Of a stretch of DNA of 64,000 bases, positions 36,911 to 45,673 are shown piece by piece; position 1 is the stretch's first letter; each line of letters starts with the position of its first letter. Under the pieces are notes generated by a model that was given only the letters and a program-made list of their open reading frames with translations, made no database searches and had not been told where the DNA came from. Source of the stretch: Emcibacter sp. (lineage in GTDB: Bacteria > Pseudomonadota > Alphaproteobacteria > Sphingomonadales > Emcibacteraceae); assembly GCA_021774785.1 (NCBI GenBank), contig JAJFIQ010000003.1:27505-91504 (forward strand). The letters are read 5' to 3'. The position numbers and the translations under genes were made by a program.

Positions 36911-37297
36911 TTATTTGTCGGTTTTAATGTGTGGCAATGCTTTTTCTAAAGATTCACGCATGCGGTTATCCCGGTCCTGCCCATCGCCTATGATGGCGAT
37001 CACACCGATAGAGCCATTGGATAGTGTCCGGTAGAAAACAGTATATCCCCGCCGTTCGCTTTGTTTTCTTTTCCAATGAAAATAATATACGTCTTCATCG
37101 GTGACGCCGATTGTTTCAGATTTGGGAAAAGGACGATGATATGAGGCGGTGTTTTTTTCTTCCAAGGCATCATAAAAGGAATCCATATAGCGGTCAGCAT
37201 GGTTTTCTCCCCATTGAAGACTGTTATAATACCACATCTGATTTCGTTGCTGAAGGGCAGGCGGGTAGAAATAAACTTCTTTTTGTGATGTTGACAT
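36911..37297 (-). CDS. ParE/RelE-like toxin
   Basis: A 128-residue member of the ParE/RelE plasmid-stabilisation superfamily: WYYNSLQWGENHADRYMDSFYDALEE, then VYYFHWKRK and YTVFYRTLSNGSIGVIAIIGDGQD. It follows an RHH antitoxin gene by a single base. It is longer than most ParE toxins at both ends. The target (gyrase or ribosome) cannot be told. Confidence 0.8.
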   Translation of the reverse strand: MSTSQKEVYFYPPALQQRNQMWYYNSLQWGENHADRYMDSFYDALEEKNTASYHRPFPKSETIGVTDEDVYYFHWKRKQSERRGYTVFYRTLSNGSIGVIAIIGDGQDRDNRMRESLEKALPHIKTDK

Positions 37298-37298
37298 G

Positions 37299-37613
37299 CT
37301 ACGCGTTTTTGTCCGCTAATTGCTCTGTCGCAAAGGCACGGCCATTGGCCTTTGCCTCTTCGCGTGAGGTTGGAACAAATTCGCTTTCATCAGCCAGGCT
37401 GCCTGGCAAAAGATGCTGCCAGATGATAGCAAGATGATCGTCAAAGCCTGGTTCAGACTGCAAATCCTTGCGGATCAAATCGCGGATATAGTCACTTGAA
37501 TCCGCATAGAGTCCATGGGGACCCGTGCGTAATTCTACTTGCCGCATTAAGGTATCGGGCAAACGTACCTGAACGCGGCTCGCTTTTTGGCTTTCTGTCT
37601 GTGTCTCGCCCAT
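37299..37613 (-). CDS. ParD-like ribbon-helix-helix antitoxin
   Basis: A 104-residue antitoxin from ATG 37613; a longer open frame exists upstream but the family-like start is here. An RHH domain (SRVQVRLPDTLMRQVELRTGPHG, DSSDYIRDLIRKDLQ) is followed by an acidic C-terminal toxin-binding tail. Two copies of TTTGTAC (around 37625 and 37669) lie upstream and may be operator sites. Confidence 0.8.
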   Translation of the reverse strand: MGETQTESQKASRVQVRLPDTLMRQVELRTGPHGLYADSSDYIRDLIRKDLQSEPGFDDHLAIIWQHLLPGSLADESEFVPTSREEAKANGRAFATEQLADKNA

Positions 37614-37756
37614 GATATAGATTCCTTTGTACTGTTCTTTACTAAAGAAGATTAGCATAAACAGACAAGTTTGTACAGCAAATGGCGACAAAACTACCTA
37701 TCCGGCTTATTATGATTGTCCTGCACACTGGGCTATAATTGTGAAACTAATATATT

Positions 37757-39118
37757 TTATCCAATAGGCGACACAGATAATTTGTAGCCAATGGCATCGG
37801 CATAGGCCATTATAGCATTAATAGGCATATTGTCACCGCTTTCGATTGCGGTTATTTCAGCTTTATCAAGCTTGGCTCTGTTTTCAACAGTACGCCGGTT
37901 AATACCCAGTCGTTCTCGCAGGTCTAAGAGTTGTGCTCCGATATTTTCTTCTGGGGTCTCTTTTCTTTCAGCGTAATATAATGATTTTGAAATGGCTTCA
38001 GAAATCTCCTGAGCAGCCTCACGAACAGGGTCGGCGGCCAGATGGGCATAGCGTGCGGTCGTTTCGGGTCGGGTGTGACCAAGTAGTTTTCCGACCATTG
38101 GCAGGCTGCCGGTGAGAATAACGCCATGAGAGGCGAATGTATGACGTAGATCATGAATTCGGACATCATCAAGACCTGCAGTAGCACGTATTTTCCGCCA
38201 CGGCTTCTGTATTTCTTTCAAATGGTCCCCCTCTAGGGCGCCGATGATGACATAGGGGTTGTCAGTAAGCTTCGGGATGTTGCGTAATATCTGTTCACAT
38301 TCTTTGCCAAAATAGACAATTTTCTCGCCCGTTTTGGAATCTGGCAGGTTGAGTTGACGTTTTTCCAGATCAACATGCTGCCATTTCAGGGTTTGAATTT
38401 CACTAAGGCGGCAGCCGGTAAAAATAAGCAACCTGATCAATGTGACAGGTATTGGTTTATCTGTCTCGAAACCCGAAAGGGCTTTGCCTAATCTTTGTAA
38501 CTCCTCGCTGGATAGAAAGCGTTCTCGCCCTTTCTCTTTAAATTTCTCTACACTAAAACAGGGATTAGTCTTCTTTTCCCGGTAGCCCCATTTTTCTGCC
38601 TGTTTCATCATGATGGATAACACCCCAATTGTCCGGTTGGCCTGATAAGGTTTGTCTGACATACTTTGATGTAGTTCTACAACATTGGTATCTGAAAGGT
38701 TTGTAACGCAAGTGCGTCCAATCATCGGATTAATAAACAATTCAATGGATCGTTTGTATTCGCGCTGTGTTGTAGGTTTTAATCGGGAAGGGCAATATTC
38801 TTTGAGGAACCGCTCTCCCAGCTTACGAATGGAGGGTGAATTACGGCTTCTCTCTTTTTCTTCGGAAGGGTTGCGTCCTTTAGCAAGGTCACCAAGCATT
38901 TTCTTTGCTTCAGTTCTTGCTTTTTCCGGTGTGAATGCACCGTGTGGGCCTATGGTAAAACGTCGCAACATGCCATTGAGGCGGTTCATAATAAAATATG
39001 ACTTATGCCCGGACTTTCTAACCCGGATGCCAAATCCTTTAAGTTCGTCATCAAAGTAATCTTTGTCCCGTCCATTGGGCTGTAGACTGGAAACAAATCG
39101 TATTGTAATCTTGGCCAT
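37757..39118 (-). CDS. int: Tyrosine site-specific integrase with fused C-terminal HTH
   Basis: A 453-residue integrase from ATG 39118 (an upstream in-frame start at 39160 adds 14 residues). An N-terminal arm/DUF4102-like part precedes the SAM-like core-binding domain and the catalytic domain with Arg237 (TGCRLSEIQTLKW), His322-x-x-Arg325 (HDLRHTF), His348 (LLGHTRPETT) and nucleophile Tyr357 (RYAHL). Residues 397-453 form an extra XRE-like HTH (LRERLGINRRTVENRAKLDKAEI), unusual for this family. It lies 190 bases from a tRNA-fMet 3' half, the expected attachment site. Confidence 0.93.
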   Translation of the reverse strand: MAKITIRFVSSLQPNGRDKDYFDDELKGFGIRVRKSGHKSYFIMNRLNGMLRRFTIGPHGAFTPEKARTEAKKMLGDLAKGRNPSEEKERSRNSPSIRKLGERFLKEYCPSRLKPTTQREYKRSIELFINPMIGRTCVTNLSDTNVVELHQSMSDKPYQANRTIGVLSIMMKQAEKWGYREKKTNPCFSVEKFKEKGRERFLSSEELQRLGKALSGFETDKPIPVTLIRLLIFTGCRLSEIQTLKWQHVDLEKRQLNLPDSKTGEKIVYFGKECEQILRNIPKLTDNPYVIIGALEGDHLKEIQKPWRKIRATAGLDDVRIHDLRHTFASHGVILTGSLPMVGKLLGHTRPETTARYAHLAADPVREAAQEISEAISKSLYYAERKETPEENIGAQLLDLRERLGINRRTVENRAKLDKAEITAIESGDNMPINAIMAYADAIGYKLSVSPIG

Positions 39119-39151
39119 GATGCTCACCGGTAGAAAAATAGCTTGCTGTTG

Positions 39152-39172
39152 GGGTAACAATAGGGTAACAAT
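39152..39172. repeat. Tandem direct repeat GGGTAACAAT x2, possible integrase arm sites
   Basis: GGGTAACAAT occurs at 39152-39161 and 39163-39172, one base apart. The repeats sit just upstream of the integrase start and about 140 bases from the tRNA attachment site, where arm-type binding sites of tyrosine integrases or an autoregulatory operator would be expected. Function is inferred from position. Confidence 0.45.
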
Positions 39173-39310
39173 TTACAGCAAATGAGAGAGAACCATATAG
39201 TATCACAGAACCAGGTATAATCTACTAATATATTGATTAAAAACAATAAATAGAAGTATAGAGTATTATGGAGGGACACAGAGAACCGCGTAGAAGGTCT
39301 GCTTCTGTGA

Positions 39311-39355
39311 CTCATAACCTGAAGGTCGTTGGTTCAAATCCAACCCCCGCAACCA
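39311..39355 (+). other. 3' half of tRNA-fMet(CAT): attachment site
   Basis: Reads as an initiator tRNA from the anticodon loop (CTCATAACC) to the end: a perfect T-arm (GTTGG, TTCAAAT, CCAAC) and acceptor end CCCCCGCAACCA. The 5' half is missing; upstream sequence does not form the anticodon stem or D-arm. Such 3' halves are left where an island integrated into a tRNA gene. It separates the tyrosine integrase from a serine recombinase. The intact tRNA should be at the other end of the element. Confidence 0.8.
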
Positions 39356-41037
39356 CGGACGCAGTAAAGCCGTCCCTCTTTAGATGAGGGGCGGCTTTTT
39401 GCATTTTGGAACCCCTTGTTCTCTGCCGTTTTCTGATCTTCGGTTGTCGTCATAAAATGCAGAAGCGCATCCAGTTCACCGTGCAGGGCAATCTCGGTGT
39501 TGCCTTGGTTGCTCACTGAGATGATGATCTTGTCAATGAGTGCCCGAATAGCACCACTGGCCTCAGCAATGGTGTCAGGGCTGTTCAGGGCTTCTGTCAG
39601 ATGGATAACCTTGCCTCTGTAGACATCGGCCAATCCGGGGTGCAGGTCTGGTAGCTTGGGTGGTTCTTTATCCAGAAAGTCCTTTAAGGCTTGTTTCTGA
39701 TCTTCCAGCTTGAACAGCAGGTCGTGCATGGACGGAATATCTGTGCCATTGGCAATGGACATAACAATACGGTCAATCTGTTTTTCTACTTTGACCAATT
39801 CATTCTGTTTGAAATCATAGCTCTGATGCTTCTCTCGTTGAAGCCGGTTGGCTTCTTCCTGCATATGCTTGATCATCTGATGAACAACATCAGGATGGAG
39901 CAGCTTGTCCTTGAGGCCGGATAATACCCGTTCTTCAATCTCGGTACGCATTATGCTCCTGTTTTGAGGGCAGTTGCCACGATGAGAGTGATTGAAGCAA
40001 CCATAACGGTTCTGGCAGATAATGCTGTATCTGCCACCGCAAGTGCCGCAGGTGAGCAGGCCGGAAAGAAGATGCTTGTGACGATGGGTGTTGTTCAGTC
40101 TATTATTTCTCTGGGATTCATGTATGGCATCGATCTGATCTTTATATTTAATTCGTATCTCGCCCTGTCTGACCTTAACCCTGTCCCATAACTTCTGATC
40201 AATGAATTTCAGGTCAGGAACATTTTTTATAATCCAGTCGGATTTGGGGTTAAGCCGGGAAACCCGTTTGCCGGTATCAGGGTCTTTCCTGTATTGTAAT
40301 TTGTTCCAGACCAGCTTGCCCATATATAGTTCGTTGTTCAATATGCCTGTGCCGCGCTTGTGATGACCTCTGATGGTGGAACCGGTCCATGATCTGGCCC
40401 GTGGTCCCGGAATGTCTTCTTTGTTCAGGGCGTGGGCAATGTGGCGGGGAGACTTGCCATCGGCAAAGTCAGTAAATATCCGTCTGATGATTTGGGCTTC
40501 TGCTTTATTTATCTTACGATCACCTGTGAGGGCTTTACCATTGTCGTCAAAGCTTTTGATGACGTCATAACCATAGCTGTTACCGCCGCCGGATTTACCC
40601 GCTTCCACCCGGCCACGTAGGCCCCGTCGTGTTTTGTCAGCAAGGTCTTTCAGGAACAGGGCATTCATGGTGCCTTTCAGGCCCACATGCAGTTGATTGA
40701 TCTCGCCTTCACTGAGGGTGATGATTTTAACCCCGGCAAACTCCATACGTTTATAAATACCGGCAATATCTTCCTGATCACGGGACAGACGATCAAGGGC
40801 TTCGGCCAGTATGATGTCAAACTTACCTGTTAGCGCATCGGCAATGAGAGACTGGATGCCGGAGCGCATCAATGATGCCCCGCTGATTGCACGGTCACTG
40901 TAACAATCAATGAGGGTCCATTCTTCTTTGCTTGCCCGTTCTTTACACAGGCGAAGCTGATCTTCGATAGAGGCTTCGCTCTGATTGTCAGAACTATAAC
41001 GGGCATAGATGGCAACACGGTTATATGGTGCAGGCAT
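39334..41037 (-). CDS. Large serine recombinase whose 3' end reads into the tRNA fragment
   Basis: A 567-residue serine site-specific recombinase. The N-terminal resolvase domain has VAIYARYSSDNQS with probable nucleophile Ser15, the recombinase domain follows, then a zinc ribbon (LLTCGTCGGRYS, CFNHSHRGNCPQN) and a coiled-coil region. The final residues (about 546-567) are encoded by the terminator and tRNA fragment read on the opposite strand, ending VRGCGGWI. The native stop was therefore probably lost or replaced on integration. It may have mobilised the 41-59 kb region. Preceded by a small gene at 41056-41259. Confidence 0.92.
   Translation of the reverse strand: MPAPYNRVAIYARYSSDNQSEASIEDQLRLCKERASKEEWTLIDCYSDRAISGASLMRSGIQSLIADALTGKFDIILAEALDRLSRDQEDIAGIYKRMEFAGVKIITLSEGEINQLHVGLKGTMNALFLKDLADKTRRGLRGRVEAGKSGGGNSYGYDVIKSFDDNGKALTGDRKINKAEAQIIRRIFTDFADGKSPRHIAHALNKEDIPGPRARSWTGSTIRGHHKRGTGILNNELYMGKLVWNKLQYRKDPDTGKRVSRLNPKSDWIIKNVPDLKFIDQKLWDRVKVRQGEIRIKYKDQIDAIHESQRNNRLNNTHRHKHLLSGLLTCGTCGGRYSIICQNRYGCFNHSHRGNCPQNRSIMRTEIEERVLSGLKDKLLHPDVVHQMIKHMQEEANRLQREKHQSYDFKQNELVKVEKQIDRIVMSIANGTDIPSMHDLLFKLEDQKQALKDFLDKEPPKLPDLHPGLADVYRGKVIHLTEALNSPDTIAEASGAIRALIDKIIISVSNQGNTEIALHGELDALLHFMTTTEDQKTAENKGFQNAKSRPSSKEGRLYCVRGCGGWI
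39369..39400 (+). terminator. Rho-independent terminator after the tRNA 3' half
   Basis: GCCGTCCCTC (39369-39378) pairs with GAGGGGCGGC (39386-39395) apart from one G-T pair, followed by TTTTT. It lies 13 bases after the tRNA CCA end on the same strand and looks like the original terminator of that tRNA gene. Confidence 0.75.
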
Positions 41038-41055
41038 AGGAATATCCTTTCAGGA

Positions 41056-41259
41056 TTACGTCATATCATTGTCTTCGGTAACGTCATTATCATTGGCGGG
41101 GCATGTTATATTGTCAATGGCATCCTGCACGGCACTTCGGGCCAGTATCTTTGCCAGTGATATCAGTCGGGGGTCAAGGGGATTGCGCTTGGCCTTGAAA
41201 TCCTGATTATCATTAGCCGCGACAAGTTTTAGGGTGAGGGGTGATTTGTCCTTGGGCAT
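41056..41259 (-). CDS. Small protein upstream of the serine recombinase, unknown
   Basis: A 67-residue frame from ATG 41259 with AGGAG 6 bases upstream; a longer frame exists upstream but has no support. It contains LKLVAANDNQ near the N-terminus, a motif I associate with small alphaproteobacterial proteins placed before recombinase genes. It ends 18 bases before the recombinase start. Function unknown; a cofactor or regulator of the recombinase is possible. Confidence 0.6.
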   Translation of the reverse strand: MPKDKSPLTLKLVAANDNQDFKAKRNPLDPRLISLAKILARSAVQDAIDNITCPANDNDVTEDNDMT

Positions 41260-41551
41260 GGGAACTCCTGAATTATGCGGCGGACAATATTCAGTAGAGA
41301 CTGATTTAAGGCGTGCGTCAAGGGACGGAGAACCGGTAAGCCAAGGGGCTACAGAGTAGTGCAGTGCACTAGCGGGTACTACAGAGAAACAACGGGAACC
41401 ACAGTGAATTATGGAGAAGGTCAATTGCCGCGTATTTTTATGCCAAAAAGATAATTTTTGTGCTGAAAGTCCTGATGGGGACGATAAATCAGTCGAATTA
41501 TGTGGGTCATATTGAAAAAATTCTGCATTCATCGTCCGAGTCTTTCAGGGG

Positions 41552-42904
41552 TCAGGCCACTTTTTGTTCTTTGATGTTCGTGTTCTCCACATTATCTTTC
41601 AGGTCAGTTTCATCCTTGGCAGTTGCATCATCACGTAACCGGATTTCTTTCAGGAGACTGAGCATTTGAATGAAGCTGTCTTTGATCACCGTGGTCCGGA
41701 CCTGAATAATATCTCCCAGAAGATGGATGCCGCGCTCTTCGTCGAGGTAATCTTTGTAGGTCATGCATTTCAGGATATTACCAAGGGTCAGCAAATCGTA
41801 GCAGGGCTCTTCAAGATTAAATATTTCAGCTCCTAACTTCCTCAAAGCCTCTTCCTGTTCCGCCATTAGGAAGATGGGCGATGTGTTTGGAGTTGTGATT
41901 TGTGGCACCTCAGTTTCTTCATCGTCATCGAATAGGGGGTCTTCTGGTGGCCTTAATGCCAGTGTGACAACTTCCAGCCAGTCTTTATTGGGTTTGGCGA
42001 GACTTCCGGCTTTTAAGGCGTCAAACTTTATCTGGCAGATGTAATGGACCAGCTTATGCAAATCCTCCACATAGCCAAACATTAGGTTAAGGTCATGATC
42101 CGTTATTCTGTATTCTGCACTGAAGCGCACATCCCTGAAGGCGGTCGTTAGAGACTGAAATATCTGTTCGCCCTGTAATCCGGTCCAGATCATGCTGAGT
42201 TCCGGGTGAATACTCTCTGCCAGTTCGCGGAGGTCACTCAGGGGACGACCTAAAGGGTATTTTAGAATATGAACAGCCATGAGAGCTTCATAGGCTTGTC
42301 CTGCGGCAAGGCACAGCATGAAAGCGGCTGCACCACGGTCTTTGTCTTGGAAAGAACTCGCACCAGACATGAATAGCTGAGCGAGCGGCAAGGCGTGATC
42401 ATAATAGTCTCGGGCCTGCACAAAATGGACTTCGGCTTTTGGCCGCTCTAACGGGGTGAAGAGATCCAGGGTTATATCTCCCTTGCTGTAAACCAGAATG
42501 CCTTTGGCCTGTATCTGCTCATAGGCCAGATAACCGTTTCTGAGCTTTTGATCAATTCGGCCTTTGGTATCTATAATCTTTGTCACTAACGGAAAGGAAA
42601 TTTTTCCAGACTGGTTTATCAGTTCTACAGCCTCTTCCAGAATAGGGAGAAGGTCCCATAAATGGGCAGAGATCACTAGCATCAGGTTATAGCTGTAGGA
42701 CACTTCATCGGGTCTCAAAGGACTACTTATAGTCCAGTGATTTTCAGTGAAGCAGCCATGCAGGATGATATGCCGGATGCGGCTGGGGGTATAACGGCGA
42801 TAGGGATCCTTGTTATGGGCGATGCTGTAGCTCACCAGAAAGTCAGCGATATACTTCAGGTCGTTCTGGACCTGCTCAGGCAGGTGGGAGTAAGAAAATT
42901 TCAT
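41552..42904 (-). CDS. MNT-HEPN-like fusion protein with C-terminal extension
   Basis: A 450-residue cytoplasmic protein. The layout resembles the alphaproteobacterial nucleotidyltransferase-HEPN fusions: an N-terminal MKxSxxHLPE start, a nucleotidyltransferase-like part (about residues 1-150) in which the usual GS-Y motif is replaced (ILHGCF), then a HEPN-like helical part (about 165-305, FMLCLAAGQAYEALMAVHIL, RFSAEYRIT). About 140 further residues are not in the family I know. MNT-HEPN proteins belong to toxin-antitoxin and defence systems; the degraded motif suggests this one may be inactive in transfer. The assignment is from remembered patterns and is tentative. Confidence 0.5.
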   Translation of the reverse strand: MKFSYSHLPEQVQNDLKYIADFLVSYSIAHNKDPYRRYTPSRIRHIILHGCFTENHWTISSPLRPDEVSYSYNLMLVISAHLWDLLPILEEAVELINQSGKISFPLVTKIIDTKGRIDQKLRNGYLAYEQIQAKGILVYSKGDITLDLFTPLERPKAEVHFVQARDYYDHALPLAQLFMSGASSFQDKDRGAAAFMLCLAAGQAYEALMAVHILKYPLGRPLSDLRELAESIHPELSMIWTGLQGEQIFQSLTTAFRDVRFSAEYRITDHDLNLMFGYVEDLHKLVHYICQIKFDALKAGSLAKPNKDWLEVVTLALRPPEDPLFDDDEETEVPQITTPNTSPIFLMAEQEEALRKLGAEIFNLEEPCYDLLTLGNILKCMTYKDYLDEERGIHLLGDIIQVRTTVIKDSFIQMLSLLKEIRLRDDATAKDETDLKDNVENTNIKEQKVA

Positions 42905-43197
42905 GAGACTTCTCCCCTATAACCTGTTCGGTTTATAGTCTGGAATATAAAATTTATGAGTGTGGATAAGTTGTTAGTTAACAAGCACAGGTATTCTGTG
43001 CTAAGACGTGGGGTAGCCATGTCAGCCTCCTTGTAAGGTTGGTGTGGTTAGGGCCATGTTGGTGTTGACCCACCTTCATGGTCCGCATTATATTAATAGT
43101 AAATACTGCGTTAATGAGCCTATTGTAGTCAAAAATGAATATAATTCAAGCATTTTGTGCAATACATGATAGAATTTTTTGTGAGGGATAAAATTAA

Positions 43198-43425
43198 GTG
43201 ACGCCAATACAATGTAAAATGGCTCGTACGGCTACAGGAATTACTGTCAGAAAACTAGGCGAAATAACTGGATTAGCTTTCTCAACTATAAATCGTTATG
43301 AAAATACTGGAAAAGCAAATATTACAACTATTAATAAAATGAAAGAAGCCCTTGAAACAGCAGGCGTCGATTTCATTCCCGAAAACGGCGGTGGGGTTGG
43401 TGTTCGACTGAAAAATAAATCTTAA
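43198..43425 (+). CDS. Small XRE-family HTH protein
   Basis: A 75-residue protein from GTG 43198. Almost all of it is a Cro/CI-type HTH (ARTATGITVRKLGEITGLAFSTINRYENTGK) with an unusually short first helix. It lies between a divergent MNT-HEPN-like gene and a DUF3800 gene and is followed by a hairpin terminator (43511-43553). It could repress one of these neighbours. Confidence 0.75.
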   Translation: MTPIQCKMARTATGITVRKLGEITGLAFSTINRYENTGKANITTINKMKEALETAGVDFIPENGGGVGVRLKNKS

Positions 43426-43510
43426 GTCACAAATAATAATGTTTGTGCTGGCAGACATCCGCTAGTTCATGGAATATCAGAATACCTTTTGAGAATAACT
43501 AAATGAAGGT

Positions 43511-43553
43511 TTGGTTTAAAAACCAAGAAGTCTCCTAAACGGGGGCTTTTTTT
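43511..43553 (+). terminator. Hairpin terminator after the XRE gene
   Basis: AGTCTCC (43529-43535) pairs with GGGGGCT (43541-43547) with two G-T pairs and is followed by a run of T. A second perfect stem, TTGGTTT / AAACCAA (43511-43526), lies directly upstream. Confidence 0.65.
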
Positions 43554-43622
43554 GTGTCTAAGTCAGGTTTTTGACAGCCCAAAGTATATTGGGTACCATG
43601 CCTTCTGGAAAAGGGGAATGCT

Positions 43623-44750
43623 ATGTACTTCTACGTAGATGAGAGCGGCCAAACGGGGCTTAACCTATTTGATAAAACGCAACCTCATTTATATTATGGT
43701 GTATTGAGCTCTAATGTAAATTTGGACCTGCGTGCGCTTAAAACTATTGAAGGCCTTAGAAATAAGCTTGAGGTGGATCGTTTGCATGCATCTCAATTGG
43801 GAAATGCTAGATTAGTAGAGATTATAGGGGACATTGAGAAATTAAAGAAAAAGTTTAATCTTAAATTTGATTTTTATAAAATAAATAAAGTTGACCATGC
43901 TTTAATTAGTTTTTTTGATCAAGCTTTTGATCAAGGATTAAATCCTGCGGTTCCATGGTCAGCTTATTGGACTCCTCTTAGGTATATAATGATTGTTAAA
44001 CTTGCCAGTTTGTTTGATGAAGAGACTCTGGTAAAGGCTTGGAAGGCAAGAATTACGACGAATAATGTGACAGCAGAACAATTATTAACGGAAGTTTGTA
44101 GTACTATTATTGGAAGGGTGGCTTATATTCCAGATGCGCGATCTCGAGAAATTATCAGGGATGGGTTAAGTTGGGTCATCCAAAACCCTGATAAAATACA
44201 ATACAATGCGGATTGTAAGCATGATGCGCTACAAATTTCCCCCAACTTGGTAGGATTTCAATCAGTGTTGCATGGAATTGCATTAAGAATAAGGAATACT
44301 GGAAAAAAGGCAAAAAGAATAGTGGTTGATAGGCAATCCCAGTTTAATGCTGCACAGGAATATGTCACTCAATTTTATCAAAAAGCAAGGGATGTTCCTT
44401 GGATTTCAGGACCAGGTTTACCTGTAATGGATTTAACAAATATGCCAACTATACCTATTTCATGCACAGCTGGCACTGAAAGTGTAGGGTTGGAAATAGT
44501 TGATATTTATATTTGGGTTTTTAAGCGTTATATGGAAGGAAAGGAACTGGCCCCAGAATTAGAAGAATTAATTCGAGGTCAACAACATCGGGGGAAATAT
44601 GATGAAGTTTCAATTGCTCAGCTTACAGAAAGATGGGGAAAGTGGTTTGATGAATTGCCCGAGCTTTCAGAAATGCCTGATGAAAATGTTGAAACGGCAA
44701 TGAAGATACTGGCAGAACAAGAAAATAAAAGAAAAGGACATGTCATTTAG
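43623..44750 (+). CDS. DUF3800 domain protein
   Basis: A 375-residue protein. The N-terminus YFYVDESGQTG is the DUF3800 hallmark, with acidic residues of an RNase H-like fold; a later segment RIVVDRQSQF and CTAGTESVGLEIVD match the C-terminal half. DUF3800 proteins are frequent in defence islands and next to HTH or toxin genes, but their activity is not settled. The small XRE gene 200 bases upstream could be its regulator, though a terminator lies between them. Confidence 0.8.
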   Translation: MYFYVDESGQTGLNLFDKTQPHLYYGVLSSNVNLDLRALKTIEGLRNKLEVDRLHASQLGNARLVEIIGDIEKLKKKFNLKFDFYKINKVDHALISFFDQAFDQGLNPAVPWSAYWTPLRYIMIVKLASLFDEETLVKAWKARITTNNVTAEQLLTEVCSTIIGRVAYIPDARSREIIRDGLSWVIQNPDKIQYNADCKHDALQISPNLVGFQSVLHGIALRIRNTGKKAKRIVVDRQSQFNAAQEYVTQFYQKARDVPWISGPGLPVMDLTNMPTIPISCTAGTESVGLEIVDIYIWVFKRYMEGKELAPELEELIRGQQHRGKYDEVSIAQLTERWGKWFDELPELSEMPDENVETAMKILAEQENKRKGHVI

Positions 44751-44921
44751 TAAAGGCATATTCTATTCCCTGCCCATTATTTGCAATCTATATAACATAT
44801 TATTAATAGGATCTTCTTTGGATTCCTAAAAAATCAGTATGAGAGCAAAAGAGCAGTGATTTTTCTGTGATGGTTTGATAGGGAAGAGAGAGTTTTTTCC
44901 CGGCCATCGCGGAGAATCCCA

Positions 44922-45429
44922 ATGACTGCCAATAACTATCACGCGACGCCGTACGACATTTCGGCAACAGGCTTCTACTTCCACAGTTTTGAAGATTACG
45001 AGGCCAAAGCCAGAAACCACCGTAATGAATATGGTGAAATGGTCGAAGAATTTGAAATCCAACATGTAGCTGGTGATAACTACCAACTGTTCAGTGCCCT
45101 TGGCATCAATCAGGCAAACCTCAAAATATGGTTTGATGACTTTGAAGATATGAAAGGGACAGACTTGGTGGGTGCTATTTATCTCGCCGAGTATCTGAAT
45201 GTGGATATGCCTGACTATTATGGATAAGCTCGACGATATTTCTTTTTTTGAAGGCCGGGCAAAAACATACGCTGTCGATTATCTGGAAGACAGCGGCCTT
45301 CTGGATGAAGTGCCTGAAAGCCTGAAATATTATATCAACATTGATGCCTTTGCCCGTGACATGCTTCTCGCAGGCGATATCACCGAGGTCGACATTATGG
45401 GGGCCACTTATGTCTTCTGGGATTGCTAA
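44922..45429 (+). CDS. ardA: ArdA antirestriction protein, split over two frames
   Basis: ArdA mimics B-form DNA and blocks type I restriction enzymes. The first frame (44922-45227, 101 residues) carries YDISATGFYFHSFEDYEAKA and EEFEIQHVAGD; the second (from ATG 45220 to 45429, 69 residues) carries LDDISFFEGRAKTYAVDYLED and FARDMLLAGDIT. Together they give about 170 residues, the usual ArdA length, with nothing missing at the junction. Stop and start overlap in ATGGATAA. This is either a frameshift mutation, a +1 frameshift, or two coupled subunits. Both parts keep the strong acidic character of a DNA mimic. Confidence 0.8.
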
Positions 45430-45496
45430 AGTCCTAATATAATTGCCTCGGATAAAGATTTAATGCATAATGACGGCTCATACGAAAAGGACTAAA

Positions 45497-45673
45497 ATGC
45501 AGGCTTTATCAAAGAAACAAAAATTTATCTATCAGCAGGGTGTTGCTAACCTGAAGCTTGAGGGCATGTCTCTGACTTCAGAACAGGACCGGATTGCCAG
45601 AGATTATCAATCCGGGCAGTTGACAAGAGCAGAATTAATCAAGGAAGCCCTGGAGTATGCAAGAACACGATAA
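45497..45673 (+). CDS. VbhA-like antitoxin of the Fic protein
   Basis: A 58-residue protein from ATG 45497, chosen for AAAGGA just upstream. It resembles VbhA-type class I Fic antitoxins: an inhibition-helix segment NLKLEG and a tail SGQLTRAELIKEAL. The usual (S/T)xxxE(G/N) motif has Asn in the first position here. It overlaps the Fic gene start by 17 bases. Confidence 0.75.
   Translation: MQALSKKQKFIYQQGVANLKLEGMSLTSEQDRIARDYQSGQLTRAELIKEALEYARTR

Larger units (their letters stand above)
14494..39355 (+). mobile_element. Integrative and conjugative element, F-type, right part
   Basis: Quorum-sensing genes, an FseA-like activator, a full MPF-F transfer operon, stability toxin-antitoxins, a possible excisionase, a tyrosine integrase and a tRNA-fMet 3' half (39311-39355) occur in this order. 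The right boundary is taken as the tRNA fragment. The left boundary is not visible; the lasso/receptor block at 1-13.9 kb may be cargo of the same element, with relaxase and coupling-protein genes further left. The listed start is only the first gene that clearly belongs to the module. Confidence 0.65.

Noticed and set aside
39311..39355. Intact tRNA-fMet gene
   Set aside because: The D-arm and 5' acceptor strand are absent upstream and the anticodon stem does not pair; only the 3' half is present.
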